Assembly (NCBI GenBank): GCA_965218765.1
Contig: CBDCLU010000002.1
Location: forward strand, 62,001 to 126,000
Reading direction: 5' to 3'
Length of the DNA stretch: 64,000 nucleotides
DNA from: JBBPYC01 sp965218765
GTDB lineage: Bacteria > Pseudomonadota > Gammaproteobacteria > Burkholderiales > Burkholderiaceae_C
Position 1 is the first letter of the stretch. Each line of letters opens with the position of its first letter. Position numbers and translations under genes: made by a program. Below the pieces are notes generated by a model that did no database searches, was not told the DNA's origin, and saw only the letters and a program-made list of their open reading frames with translations. Positions 37,288 through 45,964 of the stretch are shown here, in pieces.

Positions 37288-37809
37288 TTACGGCTTCAAC
37301 GGCGGCTGCTTGGGCATCGCGCGACGCTGCTGCATGGAACGCTGCGGCATCGCGCGTGGTTGCTGCATGGTCGAGCTGCCAGAGGCGCCGGCGGGCACCA
37401 TCTGCGTGCCTTCATACAGGATGCCGCCTTCGGTCACGCTGCCGCTGACGTTGGTTGGCTGCGCCATGCGCGCGATGCAGGCGTCGCGGTCGCCGGCCGG
37501 CAGGCCCTGGCAGCGCAACGTGCGGTTGCGCTCGAAGTTCGCATCCTGGCCCGTCGCGAGATTGCCGCGCTGCGCCGCGGCCTTGGCGGCGGCGGCTTCT
37601 TTCCTGCAGGTCTGGGTGTCCTGCCAGGTGCCGCCGCCGTCGCAACTGCCGGACATGCGGCTGGCCGGCTTTTTCATCGAATGGCTGTGGCTTTGCTTGG
37701 CCTTGTGCTTCATCGGCTGGCCTGCGGCCGGACCGGCAGCGGTCAGCAGCAGCGCTGCGGCGACAGCGGCAAAGAGATGGATGGCAGAAGCCGAGGTTTT
37801 GATTTGCAT
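37288..37809 (-). CDS. Small secreted protein, Met/Gln/Pro-rich tail
   Basis: A 173-residue protein with a clear signal peptide (IHLFAAVAAALLLTAAGPAAG, cleavage near residue 30). The mature part begins with a His/Lys/Met-rich stretch (KHKAKQSHSHSMKKP). Four Cys lie in the middle region (GSCDGGGTWQDTQTCRKEA, LRCQGL, RDACIARM), enough for two periplasmic disulfides. The tail is rich in Met, Gln, Arg and Pro (TMQQPRAMPQRSMQQRR). I do not recognise a family. AAGGAG lies about 10 bases before the ATG at 37809. It is convergent to lpdA. A metal-binding role is only a guess from His/Met/Cys. Confidence 0.65.
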   Translation of the reverse strand: MQIKTSASAIHLFAAVAAALLLTAAGPAAGQPMKHKAKQSHSHSMKKPASRMSGSCDGGGTWQDTQTCRKEAAAAKAAAQRGNLATGQDANFERNRTLRCQGLPAGDRDACIARMAQPTNVSGSVTEGGILYEGTQMVPAGASGSSTMQQPRAMPQRSMQQRRAMPKQPPLKP

Positions 37810-38094
37810 GGTGGGTTGCTCCTTGCGGGAATGGTCTGGAAATGACGGGTTGAAATGGCGCTCGCAGCGGCGCTCAGGTCAGGCCCGTAGCGAACGATAC
37901 CCCATGCGCCGGGCCTTGCAGCCTGTGGCTGCTCATCGGTTGCCGCTTGTAACGGTTGCTATGGAAGTCTGACGTCCGCGTCTCATGACGTTCGCGGCGA
38001 GCCGCTGCTGCGTGCTGCTGGCAACGCGCTGCCTGCTGCCTGACAGCGCACATCCATGCAGCTCAAGGCAGCGATGCCGGTGTGCGCCCGATGA

Positions 38095-38862
38095 TCACCC
38101 GATCGATGTCGCCTGCATCCCCGCCTGCACCACCACGCGTTCATCGAAAACAAAACAGTCGCCGCGCCAGCGATTGTCTGCCGAGGCGATTTCCGCCAGA
38201 TAGCGCAGGATGCCGCCACGCAGCTGATACACCTCGGCAAACCCCCGGGCGCGCAGGAGCGTCGTCGATTTTTCGCAGCGGATACCGCCGGTGCAGAACA
38301 TTGCGACCGGCGGCCGACCCGCCAGCAGTCCGCCGGGTACCTGCTGCTGCTCGATCCACTGCGGCAGTTCGGAGAACGCCGCGATGCCGGGATCGACCGC
38401 ACCGGGAAAACTGCCGGCTGCCACTTCGAACGCGTTGCGCGTGTCGATGAGCACCAGGCCGGGCGCCTGATCGAGCAAGGCGTTCCAATCGGTCGGTGCG
38501 ACGGGCCGTCCGGCCAGCGAACCGGTCGGCAGGGCTCCAACGCCGAACGTCACGATCTCGCGCTTGACCTTGATCTTGAGCCGCTGAAACGGCAGCTTCC
38601 GGCAAGGCAGGGCGGTGCAAGCCAGATCGGCCAACCGCACATCCGCACGCAGCCACTGCAGCAGCGACCGCAGCGACTGCGTGGTGCCGGCAACGGTTGC
38701 GTTGATGCCTTCTTCGGCCAACACGATGGTGCCCCTTATGTCGAGCGCTTCGCAGCGTTCGCGCAGCCGCTCGCTGAGCGGCCGTGCATCCGGCAGCGCC
38801 ACGAAACGATAGAACGTGGCCGTGAGCAATGGGTCGGCGGGCGTCGGTGGCGTTGCCAGCAC
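38095..38862 (-). CDS. trhO: tRNA uridine-34 hydroxylase (rhodanese-like TrhO/YceA)
   Basis: A 255-residue protein of the YceA/TrhO family, which uses O2 (or prephenate-independent chemistry) to hydroxylate U34 of several tRNAs to 5-hydroxyuridine. The N-terminal half carries DIRGTIVLAEEGINATVAG; the rhodanese domain follows with the active Cys190 in FCTGGIRCEKS and a second Cys at 196. A zinc-type C-terminal extension of longer members is absent. The start is GTG at 38862, just 11 bases after the stop of the NlpC/P60 gene; the two probably form an operon. Confidence 0.92.
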   Translation of the reverse strand: MLATPPTPADPLLTATFYRFVALPDARPLSERLRERCEALDIRGTIVLAEEGINATVAGTTQSLRSLLQWLRADVRLADLACTALPCRKLPFQRLKIKVKREIVTFGVGALPTGSLAGRPVAPTDWNALLDQAPGLVLIDTRNAFEVAAGSFPGAVDPGIAAFSELPQWIEQQQVPGGLLAGRPPVAMFCTGGIRCEKSTTLLRARGFAEVYQLRGGILRYLAEIASADNRWRGDCFVFDERVVVQAGMQATSIG

Positions 38863-38873
38863 GGCGGCGCCGC

Positions 38874-39449
38874 TCAGTCGGCGTGCTGGTCGAGCCCGGC
38901 CACCAGCACGCGCCGGGCGCCGTCGAAGCGCGACTGCCAGTAAGCACCGGTCATGTCCTCGACGCGCACCACCGCACCGGTGCGCGGCGCATGGATGAAC
39001 TTGCCGTCGCCCATGTAGATGCCAACATGGCTAAAGGCGCGCCGCGTGGTATTGAAAAACACCAGATCGCCGGGCTCGAGCTCGCTGCGGGCGATGGTCT
39101 GCGTCGCCGCCGCCTGCTCGTCCGAGCGGCGCGGCAACACGAGCCCGGCGGTCTGTTCGTAGATCGCTCGCACGAAGCCGCTGCAATCGAAGCCGGTCGC
39201 CACCGTATTGCCGCCATAGCGATACGGCACGCCGAGAAAGCCGAGCGCATTGACCACCAGCTCGGATGCTTTCTCGGTCACGACGGATGCGGTTTCCACG
39301 AATGTTTGGCGCACCTGCTGCAGCCGCTCGGCCAGCGTCTGGTCCCACCCGCGCTGCACGATCAGCTGGTCCAGCGGATCGTCCGGCGCCGCCTGTGCCA
39401 GCGTGCAACCCGCCAGCAACAATGAGCAGACCAGGGTGTTTTTGTGCAT
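38874..39449 (-). CDS. NlpC/P60 family cell-wall peptidase
   Basis: A 191-residue C40 peptidase that cuts peptidoglycan stem peptides. The catalytic Cys89 is in FDCSGFV, with His141 in FSHVGIY and a third polar site His153 in FIHAPR. The N-terminus is a signal sequence; LLAGC (Cys15) could be a lipobox, making it a lipoprotein, or cleavage could occur after AQA (residue 20). It shares orientation with trhO. Upstream, about 220 AT-rich bases separate it from a divergent oxidoreductase gene. Confidence 0.9.
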   Translation of the reverse strand: MHKNTLVCSLLLAGCTLAQAAPDDPLDQLIVQRGWDQTLAERLQQVRQTFVETASVVTEKASELVVNALGFLGVPYRYGGNTVATGFDCSGFVRAIYEQTAGLVLPRRSDEQAAATQTIARSELEPGDLVFFNTTRRAFSHVGIYMGDGKFIHAPRTGAVVRVEDMTGAYWQSRFDGARRVLVAGLDQHAD

Positions 39450-39671
39450 GGAGATGGCGCTCGATTGGTCAGCGGAAGGTTGGTCCTGCTGATGATAATC
39501 TACTTGGGAATGTGATGCAAACTGTTGATTTCTTTATTAAATATTAAGGTATGGTTGTTGTGAGCAAGGCGCTCAATAGAGCTGGATGCTGGATTGCGCA
39601 GCAGCGCAACGCATTTCAGGCATCATGAAATGCCATCGATCACCCATTTGGTACAGAAGGAGATTGCCCCG
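39450..39671. promoter_or_regulatory. AT-rich divergent promoter region
   Basis: A 222-base gap between the NlpC/P60 gene (minus) and the AcuI-like gene (plus). The part 39490-39560 is markedly richer in A+T than its surroundings (TTGATTTCTTTATTAAATAT), as expected of a promoter region. I could not choose single -35/-10 pairs. The Shine-Dalgarno AAGGAG for the plus gene lies near 39657. Confidence 0.45.
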
Positions 39672-40655
39672 ATGTTCAGCGCCTTGTTGCTTGAAAAGGA
39701 AGACGGCGCGTTCAGCGCGCGGATCGCCGAGCTCGATGAGTCGCAGCTGCCGGCCGGCGACGTGTTGGTGCGTCCAGACTACTCCACGCTCAACTACAAG
39801 GATGGACTCGCCATCACCCAGCGCGGACCGGTGGTGCGTCAGTGGCCCATGGTCGCTGGCATCGACGGTGCGGGCACGGTGCTGCAGTCCTCCCATCCAT
39901 CCTGGAAGCCCGGTGACCGGTTCATCCACAACGGCTGGGGCGTCGGCGAATCGCATTGGGGCTGTCTCGCGCAACGGGCCCGGCTGCAGGGGGACTGGCT
40001 GGTCGAGCTGCCATCCGCGTTCGACACCCGGCAGGCGATGGCGATCGGCACTGCCGGCTACACCGCGATGCTCTGCGTGCTGGCGCTCGAACAGCACGGC
40101 GTGGCGCCGGGCGACGGGGAGGTGCTCGTGACCGGCGCGACCGGCGGGGTCGGCAGCGTGGCGATCGCGCTGCTGCACAAGCTCGGCCACACGGTGGTCG
40201 CAGCGACCGGCAAGGCGAGCGAAGAAGGCTATCTGAAGTCGCTCGGCGCTGCGCGCATCATCGACCGCGCCGAACTCGCGGCCGCAGGCAAGCCGCTGCA
40301 AAAGGAACGCTGGGCTGCGGCGGTCGATGCGGTCGGCTCGCATACGCTGGCCAACGTGCTGGCGCAGATGCGATATGGCGGCACGGTGGCCGCTTGCGGG
40401 CTTGCGCAGGGCATGGACCTGCCCACGAGCGTGGCGCCGTTCATCCTGCGCGGCGTGACGTTGTGCGGCATCGATTCGGTGATGGCGCCGCTGGCTCGGC
40501 GCCGAACGGCTTGGCAGCGGCTCGCAAGCGATCTGGACGCGCAACTGCTGGAGTCGATCACCAGTGAAGTCGAGCTGGCCGCCGCAATCGAAAAGGCCGG
40601 CGAACTGATGAGCGGGCGCTTGCGCGGTCGCGTCGTGGTGCGCATTCCAACCTGA
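39672..40655 (+). CDS. acuI: Acrylyl-CoA reductase family MDR oxidoreductase (AcuI/YhdH)
   Basis: A 327-residue zinc-free MDR enzyme. Conserved marks: DYSTLNYKDGLA near residue 40, PGIDGAGTV-like AGIDGAGTVL, GTAGYTAMLCVLALEQHG, and the NADPH-binding GATGGVGSVA. AcuI (E. coli YhdH) reduces acrylyl-CoA to propionyl-CoA with NADPH, which protects against a toxic electrophile and links to propionate and DMSP metabolism. ATG at 39672 matches the usual MFSALLLEK start; an upstream in-frame start was rejected. The neighbours do not show an acrylate pathway. Confidence 0.88.
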   Translation: MFSALLLEKEDGAFSARIAELDESQLPAGDVLVRPDYSTLNYKDGLAITQRGPVVRQWPMVAGIDGAGTVLQSSHPSWKPGDRFIHNGWGVGESHWGCLAQRARLQGDWLVELPSAFDTRQAMAIGTAGYTAMLCVLALEQHGVAPGDGEVLVTGATGGVGSVAIALLHKLGHTVVAATGKASEEGYLKSLGAARIIDRAELAAAGKPLQKERWAAAVDAVGSHTLANVLAQMRYGGTVAACGLAQGMDLPTSVAPFILRGVTLCGIDSVMAPLARRRTAWQRLASDLDAQLLESITSEVELAAAIEKAGELMSGRLRGRVVVRIPT

Positions 40656-40693
40656 TCCTACGGGCGAACCGCCATATCGCAAGGTGCCCTTTG

Positions 40694-40711
40694 CCTCGTT
40701 GCGCAACGAGG
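40694..40711. terminator. 18-bp perfect palindrome between convergent genes
   Basis: CCTCGTTGCGCAACGAGG is its own complement and lies in the 73 bases between the convergent AcuI-like and TPR-like genes. It could act as a bidirectional terminator hairpin, but there is no T run, so a protein-binding role is also open. Confidence 0.45.
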
Positions 40712-40728
40712 GCGACGCGCGATTAGTG

Positions 40729-41463
40729 TCAGTTCGCCTTGGTCGGCTCCTGCCATTTGCCGGCCGCTTTCAGACGGTCGCGCAAGCCCGGTCGCGGAAA
40801 ACCCATCTTGTAGGCTTTGTGCGCCTCCACCAGCGCTTCGTCGAATAGCTTGAGGTCGGCATACACCATGCCGATGTTGTAGTAGGTGAACGGGTTGTCC
40901 TCGGCCATCCTGTCGGCGTCTGCAAGCTGGCGCTTGGCGTCAGCGAGCCGGCCCTGCTTGCCGAGATAAGTTGCGTAGAGCATGCGCGGGATCGGATCGT
41001 CGCGCTGGAACCGGATCGCCCGTTCGAAGTAGCACTCGAACGGATAGTTCATGGCCGGGTCGCGCGGGCTTTTCGTCTTTTCGGCAAGCTTCATCACCGA
41101 GAGTAGTGCGCGGTGATGGTTCGGAAACGCACGCAGCGTGTAATCAAGATCGCCGCCGACCTTGCCGGTCGCGCCGCTGAGTAGAGCCTCGACCTGCGGT
41201 GTGAAGTGGAAGCGCTCCACCACGTGCAACGTATCGCCACGTTCGACCCGGTAATCGAACGGCCCGTAGGGGTTTTGCAGCGATCCGCAGCCGGCACCCT
41301 GCGCCCAGACTGCGGGTGCTGCTGCAATTAAAAGAGCTGGCCAAAGTCGGCGTCGTGCACGAAACCGAATTCCTATCGACGTTTCCCGAGACGTGGATGG
41401 CAAGCGGTGTGGTGGCGCGGCTCGGACAGCACCCGCCAAATCAGTAGCAGATTTCATCGCCAT
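40729..41463 (-). CDS. Secreted TPR-repeat protein linked to exosortase-A accessory genes
   Basis: A 244-residue protein. A long basic N-terminus (residues 1-40) precedes a hydrophobic segment (LWPALLIAAAPAVWAQGAG) that looks like a signal peptide, then GSLQNPYGPFDYR. The C-terminal half has TPR-like helices (ATYLGKQGRLADAKRQLADA and FTYYNIGMVYADLKLFDEAL). I know no family name with certainty. ATG at 41463 has GAGGAG about 6 bases upstream. It begins 25 bases after the stop of exosortase-associated hydrolase 1 on the same strand, so it is likely in that operon; it may be an envelope protein used with that system. Confidence 0.7.
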   Translation of the reverse strand: MAMKSATDLAGAVRAAPPHRLPSTSRETSIGIRFRARRRLWPALLIAAAPAVWAQGAGCGSLQNPYGPFDYRVERGDTLHVVERFHFTPQVEALLSGATGKVGGDLDYTLRAFPNHHRALLSVMKLAEKTKSPRDPAMNYPFECYFERAIRFQRDDPIPRMLYATYLGKQGRLADAKRQLADADRMAEDNPFTYYNIGMVYADLKLFDEALVEAHKAYKMGFPRPGLRDRLKAAGKWQEPTKAN

Positions 41464-41488
41464 CGATCTCCTCAAAGGAATAAAGCTG

Positions 41489-42448
41489 TCAGCCATCGAC
41501 GCTCGGCGCGGTGACTGGACCCGCCGGCATTGTGATCTCAGAACCGCCGTCCGCCAGCCAGTCGGCAACGCATCGCTCCAACGCGCGCGCGTGATGTGGC
41601 TCGGAAAAGGTGTGGTCCGCACCATCGATGTCGCGCCGTGTCAGCACGGGGTGGGCCAGTGCCTGTTGCCACACGTCTTCACTAGCCGTCAGCTCGAGAA
41701 ATTCCTTCGCCGTGTAGTCATTCTCGCTCAGCAGCAGCAAAATCCCTCCTTCGAACGCGTTCCATGCGTGCGCCATGCGTGCTGGAAACGGCTTCTCCAA
41801 CGTCTCTTGGCCGGCAGGCGGGCGGCGTGCTCGCATCAACGTGCCGACTGTACGCGCCAAGTCCGACAGCGCACCCCAGGCAACCCGGCCGCTCAGCAGC
41901 TTGGCCCAGAAGGCCCGCTCCCGCAGCCGTTCGCGGTAATAGTGCCTGACTTGCATGCGCGCAAGATTCTGCGGCGAGCGTACCCACGGGTTCAACAGCA
42001 CCAGCCGCTCAACCCGCCTGTCCCGCGTGTGGTTGCAATAAAGCAGTGCAGCCGACGCGCCGTCGCACAGACCCCAGAGGGCGACGCCACGCACACTGGG
42101 CGCAGCCGCAAGCAGCGCGCCGACGGCGGCGCCAATGTCTGCGTCGACCGAGAGAAAGTCGCGTGCCTCGCCGCCGCTGTCGCCCATGCCGCGGTAGTCG
42201 AAGCGCAGCACCGCATGGCCTCGCACTGCAAGCGAGCGGGCCAGCGCGACGAACTGTCGATGGCTGCCGACCCGATATTGCGGGCCGCCCACCACGATCA
42301 GCACGCCGAGCGCCTGCGGCTCGCGCGGCGGCTTCGGCCGCGCGAGCACACCCACCAGCGTGGCGCCGGCGCAGTCGAACAGCAGACCGTCTTCCTGGTA
42401 GCGTTCGTCCGGCGTGCCGGCGCTGTTACCGGACATTTCAACCTGCAT
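41489..42448 (-). CDS. Exosortase A system-associated hydrolase 1
   Basis: A 319-residue alpha/beta hydrolase. GVLIVVGGPQYRVGSHRQFV near residue 50, RFDYRGMGDSGG, and the nucleophile-elbow region ALWGLCDGASAAL (Cys or a nearby residue instead of Ser) are the signature of the hydrolase 1 subfamily found with exosortase A clusters (the TIGR03100 type, recognised from memory). Late in the sequence DGADHTFSE carries the His. Its substrate is unknown; polysaccharide or acyl-thioester processing has been suggested from context. It overlaps the hydrolase 2 gene by 11 bases. Confidence 0.87.
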   Translation of the reverse strand: MQVEMSGNSAGTPDERYQEDGLLFDCAGATLVGVLARPKPPREPQALGVLIVVGGPQYRVGSHRQFVALARSLAVRGHAVLRFDYRGMGDSGGEARDFLSVDADIGAAVGALLAAAPSVRGVALWGLCDGASAALLYCNHTRDRRVERLVLLNPWVRSPQNLARMQVRHYYRERLRERAFWAKLLSGRVAWGALSDLARTVGTLMRARRPPAGQETLEKPFPARMAHAWNAFEGGILLLLSENDYTAKEFLELTASEDVWQQALAHPVLTRRDIDGADHTFSEPHHARALERCVADWLADGGSEITMPAGPVTAPSVDG

Positions 42449-43310
42449 CGTCGTCCTTCGAGTCGATGCGTCGATCAGCGCGGAGCGCACGCAGGCTGGC
42501 CGCGAGCAGTGCCGGTGCTTCCTCGATCTCCGTGGTCTGCCAGAAGGCCGGCCCCGCCGCCAGCTGGCTGTTCACTGTGAACCCGGCGCTGCGCCAGCGC
42601 TCCAGCGCAGTGACCGACGCCGGCAGCAGCGCGGGATCGGCCTGGTTCGACAGCTCGATCCATTCGAGCCGTCCCGGCGGATGCGTCGAGGCGGGCGGCG
42701 CAAGCGTGGCGGCCTCAAAGCCGTGCAGCAACTGCGGCCCGAGCTGGTAGCCGGCCACATTGACCGGCTCGCCTCGCTCAAGCTGTTGCCGCAGCTGGGC
42801 CACCACGCCCTTGGCCGCGCCACCGATCAACTCATTGGCTGCCTTCAGCCGCAGAAACTGCTGCACCAATAGCTTGCCGCTGTTGGCCGGCTGCCAAAAC
42901 AGGAAATTGCAAGTCTCGTCGATCTGCGCCGCCGCCTGCGCCGCGAGCAGCGCGCCGGCGCGCAGGCCCCAGAGCCAGCTCGGCCCGGCGGCCCGCTCGC
43001 CGAGCCAACGATGCGCGGCCACCAGATCGCGCACCCAGTCCTGCCAGCGCGCGTCGGCGGCCGTGCCGCTGCTGTCACCGCAGCCCAGCAGATCGATTTG
43101 CAGCACCGAGAAACCGGCTTTTGCAAGCGCACGTGCGTGCAGTGCGGCCATTCGGCGTGACTTGTTCATCTCCTCGGCAAACGGGTGCACGTAGAGCACG
43201 CGGCCGAGCGGCGGGCGACCGTGTGCTGGGTGAAACAGGCAGAAGCGTCGGCCCGGCTCGACCGCAAGGAAGTAGGCCTGCATCTGCGACGTGTCCGGTC
43301 GATCGGGCAT
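42438..43310 (-). CDS. Exosortase A system-associated hydrolase 2
   Basis: A 290-residue alpha/beta-hydrolase-like protein of the hydrolase 2 subfamily. Conserved blocks: FCLFHPAHGRPPLGRVLYVH, PFAEEMNKSRRM, and QIDLLGCGDSSG. The nucleophile elbow GLRAGALLAAQ lacks the usual GxSxG serine, which is characteristic of this subgroup. It is the first gene of the minus-strand operon hydrolase 2 - hydrolase 1 - TPR protein, divergent from the acyl-CoA ligase gene with 232 bases between. Confidence 0.87.
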   Translation of the reverse strand: MPDRPDTSQMQAYFLAVEPGRRFCLFHPAHGRPPLGRVLYVHPFAEEMNKSRRMAALHARALAKAGFSVLQIDLLGCGDSSGTAADARWQDWVRDLVAAHRWLGERAAGPSWLWGLRAGALLAAQAAAQIDETCNFLFWQPANSGKLLVQQFLRLKAANELIGGAAKGVVAQLRQQLERGEPVNVAGYQLGPQLLHGFEAATLAPPASTHPPGRLEWIELSNQADPALLPASVTALERWRSAGFTVNSQLAAGPAFWQTTEIEEAPALLAASLRALRADRRIDSKDDDAG

Positions 43311-43542
43311 CAGGCAGTCACCGATTGGAGCCGGAATGCGCCCGGCGCGGGCGTGCCGCAGCCGGAAGACGTGGATCGCATGCAGTTCGACAAAAAATGT
43401 CCCGAAACGCGCGATTTTACGAGCGCGACCGCAGCTGGACCGGCAGTCCCGTGCAGGGCGCTATGCGATACTTTGAAGCGAAAAAACCGCTTCCCGCGCG
43501 ACCGGCTTTCCTCTCGGTTGCTGGCCCCACCTGAGCGACGTC

Positions 43543-45150
43543 ATGCCCGAATCCACTCTGCTGCACGAACTGGTCGACGTTGCGGCCGCTCGATCACCCG
43601 ATGCGCGCGCGCTGACCAGTGGTTCCGCGAGTCTGGCCTACCGGCAGCTGCACGCGTCCGTACACGCGTTCGCCGCCGGACTGATGGCGCTTGGTCTTGC
43701 GCGTGGCGACCGCGTGGCGATCTATCTCGACAAGCGATTCGAGACCGTGATCGCCAGCTTCGGCGCGCCAGCGGCCGGGCTCGTGTTCGTGCCGCTCAAT
43801 CCGCTCTTGAAAGCCGAGCAGGTCGGCTTCATCCTGCGCGACTGCAACGTGCGCGCGCTGGTGACGTCGCCGGAGCGCCTGAGTGCGCTGCAGCAGACGT
43901 TGGACGAATGCCCGGATCTGGCCCATCTGATCATCACCGAAGGCGCCGCTGCCGTGGGGACGCCGTTTGCTTGCCGCCAGGCGCTGCACCCGTGGCAGGC
44001 GTTGCAGGACGGGCCCTTACAAGCCGGCCACCGCGTGATCGACACCGACATGGCGGCGATCCTCTACACGTCGGGCAGCACCGGAAAACCCAAGGGTGTC
44101 GTGCTGTCGCACCGCAACATGGTGGCGGGCGGCAAAAGCGTGGCGTCCTATCTGGAAAATCGCGCGGACGACACGTTGCTGGCCGCGTTGCCACTGTCGT
44201 TTGATGCCGGCTTCAGCCAGCTCACCACCGCATTTCACAGCGGCGCCCGCGTGGTGCTCCTGAACTACCTGCTGCCGCGCGACGTGCTCAAGTGCCTGCA
44301 GCGCGAACGGGTGACGGGGCTCACTGCGGTGCCGCCGCTCTACATCCAGCTCACGCAACTCGACTGGCCGGCCGAGATCGACCAGCACCTGCGCTACTTC
44401 GCGAACACCGGCGGCCGCATGCCGCGCGAAACGCTGAGCCTGCTGCGCCAGCGCGTGCCGAGCGCCAAGCCGTTCCTGATGTACGGCCTGACGGAAGCGT
44501 TCCGCTCGACCTACCTGCCGCCCGCCGAAGTGGACCGCCGGCCCGATTCGATCGGCCGCGCGATCCCGAACGCGGAAATCCTGGTGCTGCGCGAAGACGG
44601 CAGCGAATGCGCGGCCGACGAACCCGGCGAGCTTGTGCACCGCGGCGCGTTGGTCGGACAGGGCTACTGGAACGACGCCGACAAGACGGCCGAACGCTAT
44701 CGGCTGCTGCCCGCCGGCACGCCCGGCCGGCAGGCGGGCCTGCAGCTGCCGGAATATGCAGTGTTCTCAGGCGACACGGTGCGGCGCGATAAGGAAGGGT
44801 TTCTCTACTTCATAGGCCGGCGCGACGAGATGATCAAGACATCCGGCTACCGCGTGAGCCCGACCGAGGTCGAAGAAATCCTCTATGCGACCAGGCTCGT
44901 CGGCGAGTGTGCGGCGTTCGGCATCGAACACGCCGCGCTCGGCCAGGCGATCCAGGTGATCGCAACCACGCCCGAAGGCCGGGATGCAGTCGACGTCGCC
45001 GCGTTGCTGGCCGAATGCCGCGCCCGCATGCCGGCCTACATGGTGCCGTCCGGCGTCGACGTGGTCGCCGGGCCGCTGCCGCGCAATCCGAACGGCAAGA
45101 TCGACCGCAAGCTGCTGACCGGCCAGTGGGTCGCGCCGAGCGAGCGCTGA
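43543..45150 (+). CDS. Acyl-CoA ligase (AMP-forming), exosortase A system-associated
   Basis: A 535-residue adenylate-forming enzyme. The AMP motif is ILYTSGSTGKPKGVVLSHRN; the gate motif is YGLTEAFRSTYLPP, and the C-terminal lysine is in PRNPNGKIDRKLL. It activates a carboxylic acid as acyl-AMP and transfers it to CoA or to a carrier. The form RSTYLPPAEVDRRPDSIG is typical of the exosortase A associated subfamily (TIGR03098 type). It is followed by a GNAT-like gene and a PLP decarboxylase, as in full exosortase A clusters; an acyl carrier protein gene often found there is missing. Confidence 0.88.
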   Translation: MPESTLLHELVDVAAARSPDARALTSGSASLAYRQLHASVHAFAAGLMALGLARGDRVAIYLDKRFETVIASFGAPAAGLVFVPLNPLLKAEQVGFILRDCNVRALVTSPERLSALQQTLDECPDLAHLIITEGAAAVGTPFACRQALHPWQALQDGPLQAGHRVIDTDMAAILYTSGSTGKPKGVVLSHRNMVAGGKSVASYLENRADDTLLAALPLSFDAGFSQLTTAFHSGARVVLLNYLLPRDVLKCLQRERVTGLTAVPPLYIQLTQLDWPAEIDQHLRYFANTGGRMPRETLSLLRQRVPSAKPFLMYGLTEAFRSTYLPPAEVDRRPDSIGRAIPNAEILVLREDGSECAADEPGELVHRGALVGQGYWNDADKTAERYRLLPAGTPGRQAGLQLPEYAVFSGDTVRRDKEGFLYFIGRRDEMIKTSGYRVSPTEVEEILYATRLVGECAAFGIEHAALGQAIQVIATTPEGRDAVDVAALLAECRARMPAYMVPSGVDVVAGPLPRNPNGKIDRKLLTGQWVAPSER

Positions 45151-45169
45151 GTGCGGAGCTGACCGCCAA

Positions 45170-45964
45170 GTGGCCGCTTTCGCTCGCCGCGTCTGGCGCC
45201 GGCTGGCCGGCCCGTTTCAGGAGTTCGGCTGGGCCGATGGCGCCCTCTACAGCGCAGCCCGGCTGTTGCGCGGCTTGTCCGACCACACGAACCTGCACAT
45301 CTACGACCTGATGGTGCAGCCCGTCTCCAGCACGCCGCTGTTGGCACCCAACCGGTTGCGCAACGTGCGGTTCGCGCCGATTCCAGAAGGCCACCCCGAC
45401 ATCGCACGCATGCCCGCACGCACCGACATCAAGGCGCTGCGATTCGCACAGGGCGCCGAATGCCTGGGCGCATACCGCCACGATGCGCTGATCGGCTTCG
45501 TCTGGTTCTGCACCCCTGCGTATGAAGAGGACGAAGTGCGCTGCACCTACCGGCTGACCGAGCCGCAGACGTCGGTGTTCGACTTCGACATGTACGTGTT
45601 TCCCGAATACCGCATGGGCACTGCATTCATGGCGGTCTGGCACGGAGCGAACGGATGGTTGAGCGCGCGCGGCATCACGCACACCTTCAGCCGCGTGACC
45701 CGCTTCAACCTTGCGTCGCGCCGCTCGCACGCGCATCTGGGCGCGGTGCGCGCTGGTGTGGCGAGCTTTTTGCAACTCTGGCGGCTTGAGGTCATGCTGG
45801 CCAGCGTGTCACCCTGGTTCGCGGTGCACTGGAATCCGGCGCGGCGGGTCGAGCTGCGACTGGCGCCGGTTGCGCCCGCGTCTGACGCGAAGGCCGGCAA
45901 TGTCACAGCAGCCCCGCCGCTCAAGGCGTCATCGGACGGGCACCAGCCCAGGGTCAGCCGATGA
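45170..45964 (+). CDS. GNAT-like protein of the exosortase A accessory locus
   Basis: A 264-residue protein with a GTG start 20 bases after the ligase stop. Its core (residues 80-200: CLGAYRHDALIGFVWFC, VFDFDMYVFPEYRMG, FSRVTRFNLASRRSH) has the alternating strands and the acetyl-CoA-region layout of a GNAT fold, though the pyrophosphate loop is not canonical. The last 50 residues are Pro/Ala rich and low complexity. Proteins like this occur between the ligase and the PLP decarboxylase in exosortase A loci; an acyltransferase role is inferred. Stop overlaps the next start (ATGA). Confidence 0.68.
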   Translation: MAAFARRVWRRLAGPFQEFGWADGALYSAARLLRGLSDHTNLHIYDLMVQPVSSTPLLAPNRLRNVRFAPIPEGHPDIARMPARTDIKALRFAQGAECLGAYRHDALIGFVWFCTPAYEEDEVRCTYRLTEPQTSVFDFDMYVFPEYRMGTAFMAVWHGANGWLSARGITHTFSRVTRFNLASRRSHAHLGAVRAGVASFLQLWRLEVMLASVSPWFAVHWNPARRVELRLAPVAPASDAKAGNVTAAPPLKASSDGHQPRVSR

